In this document: one piece after another, positions 25,450 through 33,129 of the stretch | Layout: every line of letters starts with the position of its first letter | How positions within the stretch are numbered: the stretch's first letter is position 1 | DNA from: DATBJJ01 sp963750915 | GTDB lineage: Bacteria; Acidobacteriota; Vicinamibacteria; Vicinamibacterales; 2-12-FULL-66-21 | Reading direction: 5' to 3' | DNA: 64,000 bases | Assembly: GCA_963750915.1 (NCBI GenBank) | Contig: CAVVSF010000009.1 | Location: 310,001 to 374,000, forward strand | Notes under the pieces: generated by a model | What the model was told of the DNA's origin: nothing | The model's input: only the letters and a program-made list of their open reading frames with translations | The model's database searches: none | Made by a program: the position numbers and the translations under genes

Positions 25450-26392
25450 TCGCGTCGCGCTCGCGCGCCGGCGCGGCCGCGCCACCCGTAAGACGCACGT
25501 CCGCGTCCGCGCCTACGCCAAGGTCAACCTCGATCTGCGCGTGCTCGGCGCGCGCGCCGACGGCTATCACGAGCTCCGGACCGTCTTCCAGTCGATTGCG
25601 CTCAACGACACGCTGCTCATCGCGTCGCGCCCCGGGCCGTTCGTCCTGAAGTGCAGGACCGCGGCCGTGCCGCTCGACCAGAGCAACCTGATCTGGCGGG
25701 CCGCGGCAGCGTTGTGGACCGCGCTGGGCCGGGCGGGCGAACCGTCCGACGTCGCCATCTCGCTGCGCAAGGAGATTCCGATGCAGGCCGGGCTCGGCGG
25801 CGGCAGCGCCAACGCGGCGGCAACGCTGATGGCGCTGGCGCGAGTATGGGGCGCGCCGCAGCAGATCGTTCGCGACGTCGCCGCCGGGCTCGGCGCCGAC
25901 GTCCCGTACTTCCTCTCGGGCGGGACCGCGCTCGGACTCGGCCGCGGCGAGGAGATCTATCCGCTCGTCGATCTCCCGACCCACTGGGTCGTCGTCGTGC
26001 AGCCGCCGTATGGGGTCTCCACGGCCGAGGCCTACGCGTGGTACGACGAGGACCGGGCCGCGGGCCTCCGCGAGCCGCGCGAGCCGCAGATGCTGCCGGT
26101 GCCCTGGCCCACCCGCGCAGCGCAGATGATCAACGACCTCGAGCCGCCGGTCGTCCGCCGGCACCCGGAGATCGGCGCGCTCAAGGCGGCGCTGAGGGAC
26201 GCCGGGGCCGTGGCCGCCGCGATGTCGGGCAGCGGGTCAGCCGTGTTCGGCCTCTTCCGCACCCAGGCCGCGGCCGCACGGGCGCTGCAGCCCGCGAGCC
26301 AGGGCGCCAGGGCCTATCTGACACGCACCTTGAGCCGGGGCGAGCACGAGCGCCGGGCTCGTCCGGTTGCGACGACGTCGCGTTCGGTATAA
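25439..26392 (+). CDS. ispE: 4-diphosphocytidyl-2-C-methyl-D-erythritol kinase
   Basis: IspE is the GHMP kinase of the MEP isoprenoid pathway. The product has the substrate-site RAYAKVNLDLRVLGARADGY, the ATP-binding PMQAGLGGGSANAAATL, and the C-terminal AAAMSGSGSAVFGLF glycine loop. The start is taken at TTG 25439, overlapping the lipoprotein gene by 11 bases; no ATG precedes the conserved region. IspD and IspF are encoded as a fusion at 40978-42138. Confidence 0.92.
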   Translation: MAADRVALARRRGRATRKTHVRVRAYAKVNLDLRVLGARADGYHELRTVFQSIALNDTLLIASRPGPFVLKCRTAAVPLDQSNLIWRAAAALWTALGRAGEPSDVAISLRKEIPMQAGLGGGSANAAATLMALARVWGAPQQIVRDVAAGLGADVPYFLSGGTALGLGRGEEIYPLVDLPTHWVVVVQPPYGVSTAEAYAWYDEDRAAGLREPREPQMLPVPWPTRAAQMINDLEPPVVRRHPEIGALKAALRDAGAVAAAMSGSGSAVFGLFRTQAAAARALQPASQGARAYLTRTLSRGEHERRARPVATTSRSV

Positions 26393-26393
26393 A
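26367..26393 (+). promoter_or_regulatory. Promoter for tRNA-Gln leader (TTGCGA - 15 bp - TATAAA)
   Basis: TTGCGA at 26367-26372 and TATAAA at 26388-26393 sit at the 3' end of ispE. They are followed by CTTAATCCCTTTGTGG, a start closely matching that of the tRNA-Thr operon at 44573. The 147 bases between the promoter and the tRNA (26394-26540) are GC-rich; I see no gene and no riboswitch I can name. Confidence 0.45.
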
Positions 26394-26540
26394 CTTAATC
26401 CCTTTGTGGACAGCCCGCGGGACGCGCCAGAGCGCGTGACCCAAGGCCGGCGCCGACCCGAGGGGCGGTAGCGCCAGATGTCGAGGCGAGACTGCGCCTG
26501 TCGGGACGCTGACGACGCAGCGCTCGCGGGGTCCGGCCGG

Positions 26541-26612
26541 TGGGGCGTGGCCAAGCGGTAAGGCGCGGGACTTTGGATCCCGTATTCGGAGGTTCGAATC
26601 CTCCCGCCCCAA
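26541..26612 (+). tRNA. tRNA-Gln (anticodon TTG)
   Basis: The acceptor stem TGGGGCG/CGCCCCA, D arm, anticodon arm CGGGA-CTTTGGA-TCCCG with anticodon TTG, and T arm with GGTTCGAATCC are complete. CCA is encoded at 26613-26615. Confidence 0.93.
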
Positions 26613-26689
26613 CCAATCGTCACCAGGCTGCGGGAGAGCGGCTGTGGGAAATCCTGGGCCGACCGCACGTCGGCGTTGTGGCTGATGAG

Positions 26690-27637
26690 ATGAGTCGCGG
26701 TCAGCTGAAACTGTTCTCCGGCAGCGCGCATCGGGCGCTCGCGGCCGAAATTGGCGAGTTTCTCGGGACGCCGCTCGGCCAGGCGCGGCTGCAGCGCTTT
26801 CCCGACACGGAAGTCTCGTTCCAGATCGACGAGAACATTCGCGGCACCGACGTCTTCGTCGTCCAGCCGACCAGCGCGCCGGTCGACGAACACCTGGTGG
26901 AGCTGTGCGTCATGATGGACGCCTTCCGCCGCTCGTCGGCGTCGCGGATCACGGCGGTGATTCCGTATTACGGCTACGCCCGCCAGGATCGGAAAGACAA
27001 GCCCCGGGTGCCGATCTCGGCCAAGCTGGTGGCGAACCTGCTGAGCGCGGCCGGCGCGAATCGCGTCCTGACGATGGACCTGCACAAGGCGCAGATCCAG
27101 GCGTTCTTCGATATCCCGGTCGACCACCTGTTCGCGGCGCCGGTGATCATCGAGTACTGCCGCAGCCTGGCGCACCAGGACCTGACGATCGTCTCGCCCG
27201 ACGCCGGCGGCGCCGAGCGGGCCCGGGCCTACGCCAAGCGCCTGAACGCCGAGCTCGCGATCATCGACAAGCGGCGCGGCGACGACGGCGCGGCCGAAGT
27301 GATGAACGTGATCGGCGATGTGACGGATCGGACCTGCATCATCCAGGACGACATCATCGACACCGCCGGGACGATCGTGAAGGCGGCCAACGCGCTGAAG
27401 GCAAACGGCGCCAGGCGGGTGATTGCCTGCGCCGTGCACGGCGTGCTGTCGGGGCCGGCGATCGAACGGCTCGAGGCGGCGCCGATCGAGCAGGTGGTGA
27501 TCACCAACACGATTCCGCTCAACAACGAGCGGGCGCGCGGGTGCACGAAGATCAAGCAGCTGTCGGTAGCGCGGCTGCTCGGTCAGGCGATTCGCAGTAT
27601 CAACGAAGAAACGTCGGTATCGAGTCTGTTTGTGTGA
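26690..27637 (+). CDS. prs: Ribose-phosphate pyrophosphokinase (PRPP synthase)
   Basis: Prs makes PRPP from ribose 5-phosphate and ATP. The 315-residue protein MSRGQLKLFSGSAHRALAAE has FPDTEVSFQIDENIRG, the catalytic loop region YYGYARQDRKDKPRVPISAK, SPDAGGAERARAYAKRL, and the PRPP-binding DDIIDTAGTIVKAA. The frame extends into tRNA-Gln upstream, so ATG 26690 is chosen. The location after tRNA-Gln and before rplY and pth is a common bacterial order. Confidence 0.96.
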   Translation: MSRGQLKLFSGSAHRALAAEIGEFLGTPLGQARLQRFPDTEVSFQIDENIRGTDVFVVQPTSAPVDEHLVELCVMMDAFRRSSASRITAVIPYYGYARQDRKDKPRVPISAKLVANLLSAAGANRVLTMDLHKAQIQAFFDIPVDHLFAAPVIIEYCRSLAHQDLTIVSPDAGGAERARAYAKRLNAELAIIDKRRGDDGAAEVMNVIGDVTDRTCIIQDDIIDTAGTIVKAANALKANGARRVIACAVHGVLSGPAIERLEAAPIEQVVITNTIPLNNERARGCTKIKQLSVARLLGQAIRSINEETSVSSLFV

Positions 27638-27657
27638 AGAGCTGAGAGTCAACGAAC

Positions 27658-28335
27658 ATGGCAGTCGCAACACTGAAAATCGAGAAGCGTGACGGACGCG
27701 GCAAGAACGAGGCCCGGCGCCTGCGCGCCAGCGGCAAGATCCCGGCCGTGCTCTACGGCGCCGAGAAGGGCAAGGCGCTCGAGATCTCCGTCGACCCCAA
27801 GATCCTCCTGCGGATCCTCCACTCCGAGTCGGGCGTGAACACGCTGATCGGGCTCGAGGGCCTGGGCTCGGGCGCGCCGGATACGCGCGTGCTGGTCAAG
27901 GAATACCAGCTCGATCCGATCGACCACCGCCTGCTCCACGCCGACTTCTACCAGGTGGCGATGGACAAGGCCCTGACCGTCACCGTGCCGATCGTCCTCA
28001 AGGGCGAGGCCAGGGGCGTCAAGCAGCAGGGCGGTATCGTCGACTTCGTCAACCGCGAGATCGAGATCGAAGTGCTGCCGGGCGACATCCCGGAGAACAT
28101 CGTCGTCGATGTCAGCGAGCTGATGCTGAACCAGGGCGTGCGCGTCCGCGACCTCCATACCGAGGGCGTGAAGTGGTCGCCGCTCAGCGATGCCGACATG
28201 ATGATCGTCCACGTCGTGACGCTGAAGGTCGAGGAGGAAGCGCCGGCGGCCGAGGCGGCGGCGGCGGCGCCGGGCGCGGCAGTGGAGCCCGAGGTCATCA
28301 AGAAGGGCAAGACCGACAAGGAGAAGGAAGAGTAG
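27658..28335 (+). CDS. rplY: 50S ribosomal protein L25 (Ctc/TL5 form)
   Basis: The long, 225-residue form has an N-terminal 5S-rRNA-binding L25 domain (MAVATLKIEKRDGRGKNEAR, IPAVLYGAEKGKALEI) and a C-terminal TL5 beta domain (FVNREIEIEVLPGDIPENIV). It ends with an Ala/Glu/Lys tail (about residues 198-225). It lies 20 bases after prs and 59 bases before pth, the usual arrangement. Confidence 0.94.
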   Translation: MAVATLKIEKRDGRGKNEARRLRASGKIPAVLYGAEKGKALEISVDPKILLRILHSESGVNTLIGLEGLGSGAPDTRVLVKEYQLDPIDHRLLHADFYQVAMDKALTVTVPIVLKGEARGVKQQGGIVDFVNREIEIEVLPGDIPENIVVDVSELMLNQGVRVRDLHTEGVKWSPLSDADMMIVHVVTLKVEEEAPAAEAAAAAPGAAVEPEVIKKGKTDKEKEE

Positions 28336-28394
28336 CGCCAGCGGCAGCGCAGCCCTGCGAGCTTTGAGTGACGAGGCCCTGCGAGCTTTAAGTG

Positions 28395-28967
28395 ATGAAG
28401 CTGATCGCCGGGCTCGGCAACCCCGGGCGAAGGTACGCCGGCACCAGGCACAACGTCGGCTTCGACGTCATCGACGTGCTGGCCGAGCGGCATGCGGTCA
28501 GCTGGGAGTCGGCGCCGGCCGACGCGTTGATGGGACGATGGCGCGCCGCTGGTGTGCTGCTGGTCAAGCCGCTGACGTTCATGAACCTCAGCGGCCACGC
28601 CGTCGGCGAGCTGCTGCGCTACTTCAAGATCGAGCTGCCGGACCTGCTCGTCGTCGTTGACGAAGTTCAGCTCGAGCTCGGTCGCCTGCGGGCCCGCCCG
28701 AACGGGACGGCAGGCGGTCACAACGGGCTGCGGTCGCTCATCGAGCAGCTGGGGAGCGAACAGTTCGCGCGGCTGCGGCTCGGCGTCGGCCGCGGCGACG
28801 CGCGGCGGGACCTCGCCGATCACGTGCTGGCCCAGTTCGACGCCAGCGAGCGCGAGACGGTGACGGCGATGATCACCCGCGGCGCCGACGCAGTCGAGAG
28901 CTTCGTCGCCGACGGTATCGAAGCGGTGATGAACCGGTTCAACGGCGAGAGTTCGAAGCCGGAGTAG
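28395..28967 (+). CDS. pth: Peptidyl-tRNA hydrolase
   Basis: Pth releases peptides from prematurely dropped peptidyl-tRNA. The 190-residue product MKLIAGLGNPGRRYAGTRHN has the catalytic His in TRHNVGFDVI, plus PLTFMNLSGHAV, the catalytic Asp in LLVVVDEVQLELG, and GTAGGHNGLRSL. ATG 28395 is used rather than the adjacent GTG. No Shine-Dalgarno is obvious. Confidence 0.95.
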   Translation: MKLIAGLGNPGRRYAGTRHNVGFDVIDVLAERHAVSWESAPADALMGRWRAAGVLLVKPLTFMNLSGHAVGELLRYFKIELPDLLVVVDEVQLELGRLRARPNGTAGGHNGLRSLIEQLGSEQFARLRLGVGRGDARRDLADHVLAQFDASERETVTAMITRGADAVESFVADGIEAVMNRFNGESSKPE

Positions 28968-29163
28968 AAATCGAAAGCGGATCGCAGGGTTGAAAGTAGT
29001 TCGAGATCGAAGGATCACGGAACGAAGACCGAAAGGTCACTGAAAGCACCCCACTGTTGCTAGACACCGGCGCGAGCGCAGCGAGCGCTGGCAGGTCTTG
29101 GGGGTGGGGCCCCAGGACGAACTAAGTAAAGAAGACGGCAAGACACAATCCGTTTTCTCCTTG
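28968..29163. repeat. Repeat-filled gap upstream of rpsF
   Basis: No gene is visible. The left half has degenerate GATCGAAGGATCACGGAACGA-type units. The right half (29060-29125) has GGGGGTGGGGCCCC followed by ACGAACTAAG, matching the tail of nuoM (inverted) and 48800-48860. Confidence 0.6.
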
Positions 29164-29183
29164 CTACCCGGTGCGCCGGGTAG
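29164..29183 (+). promoter_or_regulatory. Hairpin in the rpsF leader, possible S6:S18 control element
   Basis: CTACCCGG pairs perfectly with CCGGGTAG around a TGCG loop, ending 22 bases before the rpsF ATG. Many bacterial rpsF leaders carry a hairpin bound by the S6:S18 dimer; position and CCG-rich loop are compatible, but the consensus could not be checked. Confidence 0.35.
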
Positions 29184-29205
29184 CCATCAGTCCACAAGGA
29201 GACTC

Positions 29206-29655
29206 ATGAGCACCAGGCAGTACGAGCTCGTCTATCTCATCACGCCGGACGCCTCCGAGCAGGTCGTCGCCGACCTCCACTCGCAGGTCGAACAGATCGT
29301 CCAGCGCTTCAACGCCACGCTCGAAAAGACCGAGAACTGGGGTCGTCGCAAGCTGGCCTACGAGATCGGCCACCACCGCGAGGCGGTCTACGTGGTCGAA
29401 ACCATCAACAGCACGTCCGGCGACGTCATGAAGGAAATCGATCGCCGCCTGCGCGTCAGCGACGAGGTGATCCGTCACCTGGTGGTGCGCGTCGACGAGG
29501 AAATCCGCGTCGCCGAGCGCACGCGCGACGCGCGCAAGGCCAACCAGGCGCGGCGCCGCGTCGCCCGCGGCCTGCCGCCGGAGCCGGCGCCGGGCGAGCA
29601 GCGTGGCGACCAGGACAGTGACGACGACCGCGAGGGCATGGAGGTTCAGCGATGA
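29206..29655 (+). CDS. rpsF: 30S ribosomal protein S6
   Basis: The product begins MSTRQYELVYLITPDASEQV and contains the S6 signature NWGRRKLAYEIGHHREAVYV and RRLRVSDEVIRHLVVRVDEE. ATG 29206 is preceded by AAGGAG. The 149-residue protein has a long acidic/basic tail (RTRDARKANQARRRVARG, then DQDSDDDREG), longer than in E. coli before modification. It overlaps rpsR by ATGA. Confidence 0.95.
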   Translation: MSTRQYELVYLITPDASEQVVADLHSQVEQIVQRFNATLEKTENWGRRKLAYEIGHHREAVYVVETINSTSGDVMKEIDRRLRVSDEVIRHLVVRVDEEIRVAERTRDARKANQARRRVARGLPPEPAPGEQRGDQDSDDDREGMEVQR

Positions 29656-29942
29656 GCGAAGAGCGAGGCGGACGCGGCCGCAAGGGCGCCGACAAGGACA
29701 AGGGCAAGGACGGGCCGCGCCGTGGCGGCTTCTTCCGCCGCCGCCGCGTGTGCAAGTTCTGCGCGGAGAAGATCGATTACATCAACTACAAGGACGTGCG
29801 GCTGCTGGCGCCGTTCCTGCCGGAGCGCGGCAAGATTCAGCCGCGGCGGATTTCGGGCACGTGCGCGCTGCATCAGCGCAAGCTGCAGACCGCGATCAAG
29901 CGCGCGCGTCAGCTCGCGCTCGTGCCGTACGTGACTGACTAG
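29652..29942 (+). CDS. rpsR: 30S ribosomal protein S18
   Basis: The 96-residue product has an N-terminal charged extension (SEERGGRGRKGADKDKGKDG) and the S18 core RRVCKFCAEKIDYINYKDVR, LPERGKIQPRRISGTCALHQ and RQLALVPYVTD. Two cysteines of a vestigial zinc site are present (CKFC). It forms an operon with rpsF and probably rplI. Confidence 0.95.
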   Translation: MSEERGGRGRKGADKDKGKDGPRRGGFFRRRRVCKFCAEKIDYINYKDVRLLAPFLPERGKIQPRRISGTCALHQRKLQTAIKRARQLALVPYVTD

Positions 29943-30022
29943 CTGCCGGCAGTCAGCTCCCGGCCGTCAGCGCCCGCGCTTCGACGGCTGAGAGCTGACG
30001 GCTGAACGCTGTGAGCTGAAAG
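29943..30022. repeat. GTCAGC/TTCAGC-type degenerate repeats
   Basis: Inverted CAGTCAGCTCCCGGCCGTCAG and GGCTGAGAGCTGACGGCTGA units lie between rpsR and rplI and can pair. The same family appears at 37537-37580. Confidence 0.65.
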
Positions 30023-30031
30023 AGGCCAGAC

Positions 30032-30481
30032 ATGGAAATCATTCTCAGAGAACACGTCGACAATCTCGGCCGCCGCGGCGAGATCGTCAAGGTTGCCAAC
30101 GGCTACGCCCGCAACTACCTGCTGCCGCGCAAGCTCGCCCTGGCGGTGACCGAGGCCAACAAGCGCCAGATCGAGCGCGAGCGCGCCGCCGCCGAAGCCC
30201 GCGACCTCGAGGAGAAGTCCGCCGCCGAGGCGTTCGCGCAGCGGCTGTCGCAGACCGAGATCGAGATCGCGCGCCGCGTCGGCGACAACAACACGCTCTA
30301 CGGCTCGGTGACCTCGGCCGACGTCGCCCAGGCGCTGCTCGCCAAGGGCTTCGAAGTCGACAAGCGCAAGATTCAGCTGGTCGACGCGATCAAGGCGCTC
30401 GGCGACGTCGTCGTGCCGGTGAAGGTCCACCGCGAGGTGACGGCGCAGGTGACGGTCAAGGTCGTTCCGGCGCAGAAGTAA
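30032..30481 (+). CDS. rplI: 50S ribosomal protein L9
   Basis: The 149-residue product MEIILREHVDNLGRRGEIVK has the L9 signature VANGYARNYLLPRKLALAVT, the long connecting helix (KRQIERERAAAEARDLEEKS), and a C-terminal domain with VGDNNTLYGSVTSADVAQAL. Length is typical. Confidence 0.96.
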   Translation: MEIILREHVDNLGRRGEIVKVANGYARNYLLPRKLALAVTEANKRQIERERAAAEARDLEEKSAAEAFAQRLSQTEIEIARRVGDNNTLYGSVTSADVAQALLAKGFEVDKRKIQLVDAIKALGDVVVPVKVHREVTAQVTVKVVPAQK

Positions 30482-30562
30482 CTGCGGCGGCAGCCATCGG
30501 CGGGTCGAATGGCGAGGGGCGCGGCGTAATCTTCTGCTATCCTTGCCATTCGATCGTCCGAC

Positions 30563-31915
30563 ATGCCTGACGTCGCCACCGAACGCACTCTCCCGCACAG
30601 TCTCGACGCCGAGAAATCCGTTCTCGGTGCCATCCTGATCCAGAACGAGGCGTTCAACGCCGCCGCCGAGTTCATCGACGCCGGCGACTTCTATCGCGAC
30701 GCGCACCGCCGCATCTTCAACACGATGGTCGCGCTCAGCGAGCGCAACGACGCCATCGACTTCATCACCCTGAAGGAAGAACTCGCCCGCGGCGGGCAGC
30801 TCGACGACGTCGGCGGTCCGGCCTACATCGCCTCCCTCGCCGACGGCGTGCCGCGCAGCGCCAACGTCGAGTTCTACGCCAAGATCGTCAAGGAGAAGTC
30901 GACCCTCCGCAGCCTGATTCACTCGGCCAACAAGATCCTGGCCGAAGCGTATCGCGCCGAGGAGGAGCCCGACCTGCTGCTCGACGAGGCCGAGCGCTCG
31001 ATCTTCGCGATTGCCGAGGACCGCATCCGCTCCGGCTTCGTGCCGCTGCGCGAGCTGGTCCAGGGCAGCTTCGCGACCATCGAGAAGCTGCAGCAGCAGA
31101 AAGGGCTCGTCACCGGCGTGCCGACCGGGTTCGTCGATCTCGACGAGATGACGTCCGGGCTGCAGCCGTCGGACCTCGTCCTCATCGCCGCCCGGCCGTC
31201 GATGGGCAAGACCAGCTTCGTCCTCAACATCGGCCAGCACGTCGGCACCTCCACCGACATGACCGTCGGCATGTTCAGCCTCGAGATGTCGAAAGAGCAG
31301 CTGTTCATGCGCATGCTGACCTCCGAAGCCCGCATCGACGCGCATCGTTTCCGCAGCGGCTACCTGTCCGAGAAGGACTACACGCGCCTGTCCCAGGCGC
31401 TCGGCACCCTGGCCGAAGCGAAGTTCTTCATCGACGACACGGCGTCGATCAGCGTCCTCGAGATGCGGGCGAAGTCGCGGCGGCTGAAGGCCGAGCACGG
31501 CCTCCATCTCCTCATCATCGACTACCTCCAGCTGATGCAGGGACGCGGCCGGTTCGAGAGCCGGCAGCAGGAGCTGGCCTCGATCTCGCGCTCGCTGAAA
31601 GGTTTGGCCAAGGAGCTGCAGGTGCCGATCGTGGCGCTGTCGCAGTTGTCGCGCGCCCCTGAGACCCGGTCGGACCATCGGCCGCAGCTGTCCGACCTGC
31701 GCGAGTCCGGCGCCCTCGAGCAGGACGCCGACGTCGTCATGTTCATCTACCGCTCGGAACAGTACCGCACCGACGACGGCCAGCCGAACACTGAAGATCA
31801 GGGCGTGGCCGAGATCATCGTCGGCAAGCAGCGCAACGGTCCGACCGGGACGGCGAAGCTCGCCTTCATCAAAGAGTTCACGCGCTTCGAGAACCTGGCG
31901 CACGGCGCGGCATGA
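30563..31915 (+). CDS. dnaB: Replicative DNA helicase DnaB
   Basis: Hexameric helicase of the replication fork (450 residues). The N-terminal DnaB domain (PHSLDAEKSVLGAILIQNEA) is followed by the RecA-like motor, with Walker A in ARPSMGKTS (residues 210-218), Walker B in LLIIDYLQLM, and SQLSRAPETR. No intein interrupts the motifs. It overlaps alr by ATGA. Confidence 0.96.
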   Translation: MPDVATERTLPHSLDAEKSVLGAILIQNEAFNAAAEFIDAGDFYRDAHRRIFNTMVALSERNDAIDFITLKEELARGGQLDDVGGPAYIASLADGVPRSANVEFYAKIVKEKSTLRSLIHSANKILAEAYRAEEEPDLLLDEAERSIFAIAEDRIRSGFVPLRELVQGSFATIEKLQQQKGLVTGVPTGFVDLDEMTSGLQPSDLVLIAARPSMGKTSFVLNIGQHVGTSTDMTVGMFSLEMSKEQLFMRMLTSEARIDAHRFRSGYLSEKDYTRLSQALGTLAEAKFFIDDTASISVLEMRAKSRRLKAEHGLHLLIIDYLQLMQGRGRFESRQQELASISRSLKGLAKELQVPIVALSQLSRAPETRSDHRPQLSDLRESGALEQDADVVMFIYRSEQYRTDDGQPNTEDQGVAEIIVGKQRNGPTGTAKLAFIKEFTRFENLAHGAA

Positions 31916-33099
31916 TCCGTCCGACCGTCGCGCGGGTCGATCTCGCGGCGATCCGCAAGAACTTCCACACTCTGTCGCAGTTTCTGCGCGCTCCCGCGGC
32001 GAATGGGGTCAGACCATGGTCTGACCCCACGCTGCCCCCGAATGGGGTCAGACCATGGTCTGACCCCACGACGTCGACGCCCCGGATCATCGCGGTGGTC
32101 AAGGCCAATGGCTATGGGCACGGCGCGGCGCAGGTTGCGCTGGCGCTCGAGCAGGCAGGGGCGGCGATGCTCGCCTGCGCCGACATCGAAGAAGCCGTCG
32201 TCCTGCGGCAGGCGGGCGTCCGGGCACCGGTGCTGGTCTTCGGTGCGCTCAGCGTCAGCGACCTCGACGGCATCTTCGAGCACGATCTGACGCCGACGAT
32301 CTCGACGCCCGGCGCCGCGCGCGCGCTCCAGGCCGCTGCGGCCCGCCACGACGTGACGCTGCGCTGCCACCTCAAGATCGACACCGGCATGAACCGGCTC
32401 GGCTTCCGCCACGACAACCTCCAGCACACGCTGCCGGAGGTCGCGGCGAGCGCCAACATCGTCATCGACGCCGTCTACACCCACTTCGCGACCGCCGACG
32501 ATCCCGAGCACGAGCTCTTTGCCGAGCAGCGAATCCGTTTCGAGCGCGTGCTGACCACGCTGCCGCAACTCGGCATCGCGACGACGGTGACGCACGCGGC
32601 CAACAGCGCTGCGATGCTGCGCGACGAGCGCGTCTGGTACGACTACGTCCGGCCGGGGTTGCTGCTCTACGGCGTGACGCCGCCGCCGCTCGCAACGACG
32701 CTCGATCTCAAGCCCGCCCTCTCGCTCCACAGCCGCATCGTTGCGGTGAAAGGGATCCGGCCGGGTGACGGCGCCGGCTACGGCATCAAGACGACGTTCA
32801 GCGAGCCGCGGACGCTGGCGGTGGTGCCGGCGGGGTATGCCGACGGGCTCGACCTTCGCCTCTCGGGGCGCGGCTTCATGCTGGTCCGCGGCAAGCGGGC
32901 GCCGATCGTCGGCTCGGTCTGCATGGACATGACGATGATCGACGTCACCGGCACCAGCGTCGCGCCGGGCGACGAGGTCGTCATCGTCGGCGAGCAGGGA
33001 TTCGAGTCGATCGGCGTCCGCGAGATCGCGGCGGCGATCGGGACCATCCCGTACGAGCTGCTCTGCCGCGTCGGCAGCCGGATCGAACGGGTTTACTGA
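31912..33099 (+). CDS. alr: Alanine racemase, with palindrome insertion
   Basis: Alr makes D-alanine for peptidoglycan. The PLP lysine is K64 in IIAVVKANGYGHGAAQVALA, and the catalytic Tyr is in GAGYGIKTTF; LKIDTGMNRLGF and GSVCMDMTMIDVTG also fit the family. Odd: residues about 31-53 (NGVRPWSDPTLPP, then NGVRPWSDPTTST) are encoded by two in-frame copies of a 26-bp palindrome just before the PLP strand. Alr proteins normally run straight through this point, so the segment is an insertion that keeps the frame. The start overlaps the dnaB stop. Confidence 0.93.
   Translation: MIRPTVARVDLAAIRKNFHTLSQFLRAPAANGVRPWSDPTLPPNGVRPWSDPTTSTPRIIAVVKANGYGHGAAQVALALEQAGAAMLACADIEEAVVLRQAGVRAPVLVFGALSVSDLDGIFEHDLTPTISTPGAARALQAAAARHDVTLRCHLKIDTGMNRLGFRHDNLQHTLPEVAASANIVIDAVYTHFATADDPEHELFAEQRIRFERVLTTLPQLGIATTVTHAANSAAMLRDERVWYDYVRPGLLLYGVTPPPLATTLDLKPALSLHSRIVAVKGIRPGDGAGYGIKTTFSEPRTLAVVPAGYADGLDLRLSGRGFMLVRGKRAPIVGSVCMDMTMIDVTGTSVAPGDEVVIVGEQGFESIGVREIAAAIGTIPYELLCRVGSRIERVY
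32000..32070. repeat. Two copies of a 26-bp perfect palindrome inside alr
   Basis: Copies at 32004-32029 and 32043-32068 each read TGGGGTCAGACCA followed by its exact reverse complement. They share 32 identical bases and are spaced 39 bases (13 codons) apart. Both lie in the alr reading frame. Confidence 0.95.
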
Positions 33100-33129
33100 G
33101 CCCGCCCGCCGGACCACCCGACCACCGCA

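Noticed and set aside
26394..26540. Riboswitch or small RNA before tRNA-Gln
   Set aside because: GC-rich and probably transcribed, but I could match no known riboswitch or structured RNA by eye.
31180..31560. Intein in dnaB, a common site
   Set aside because: The helicase motifs are continuous and the protein has normal length.
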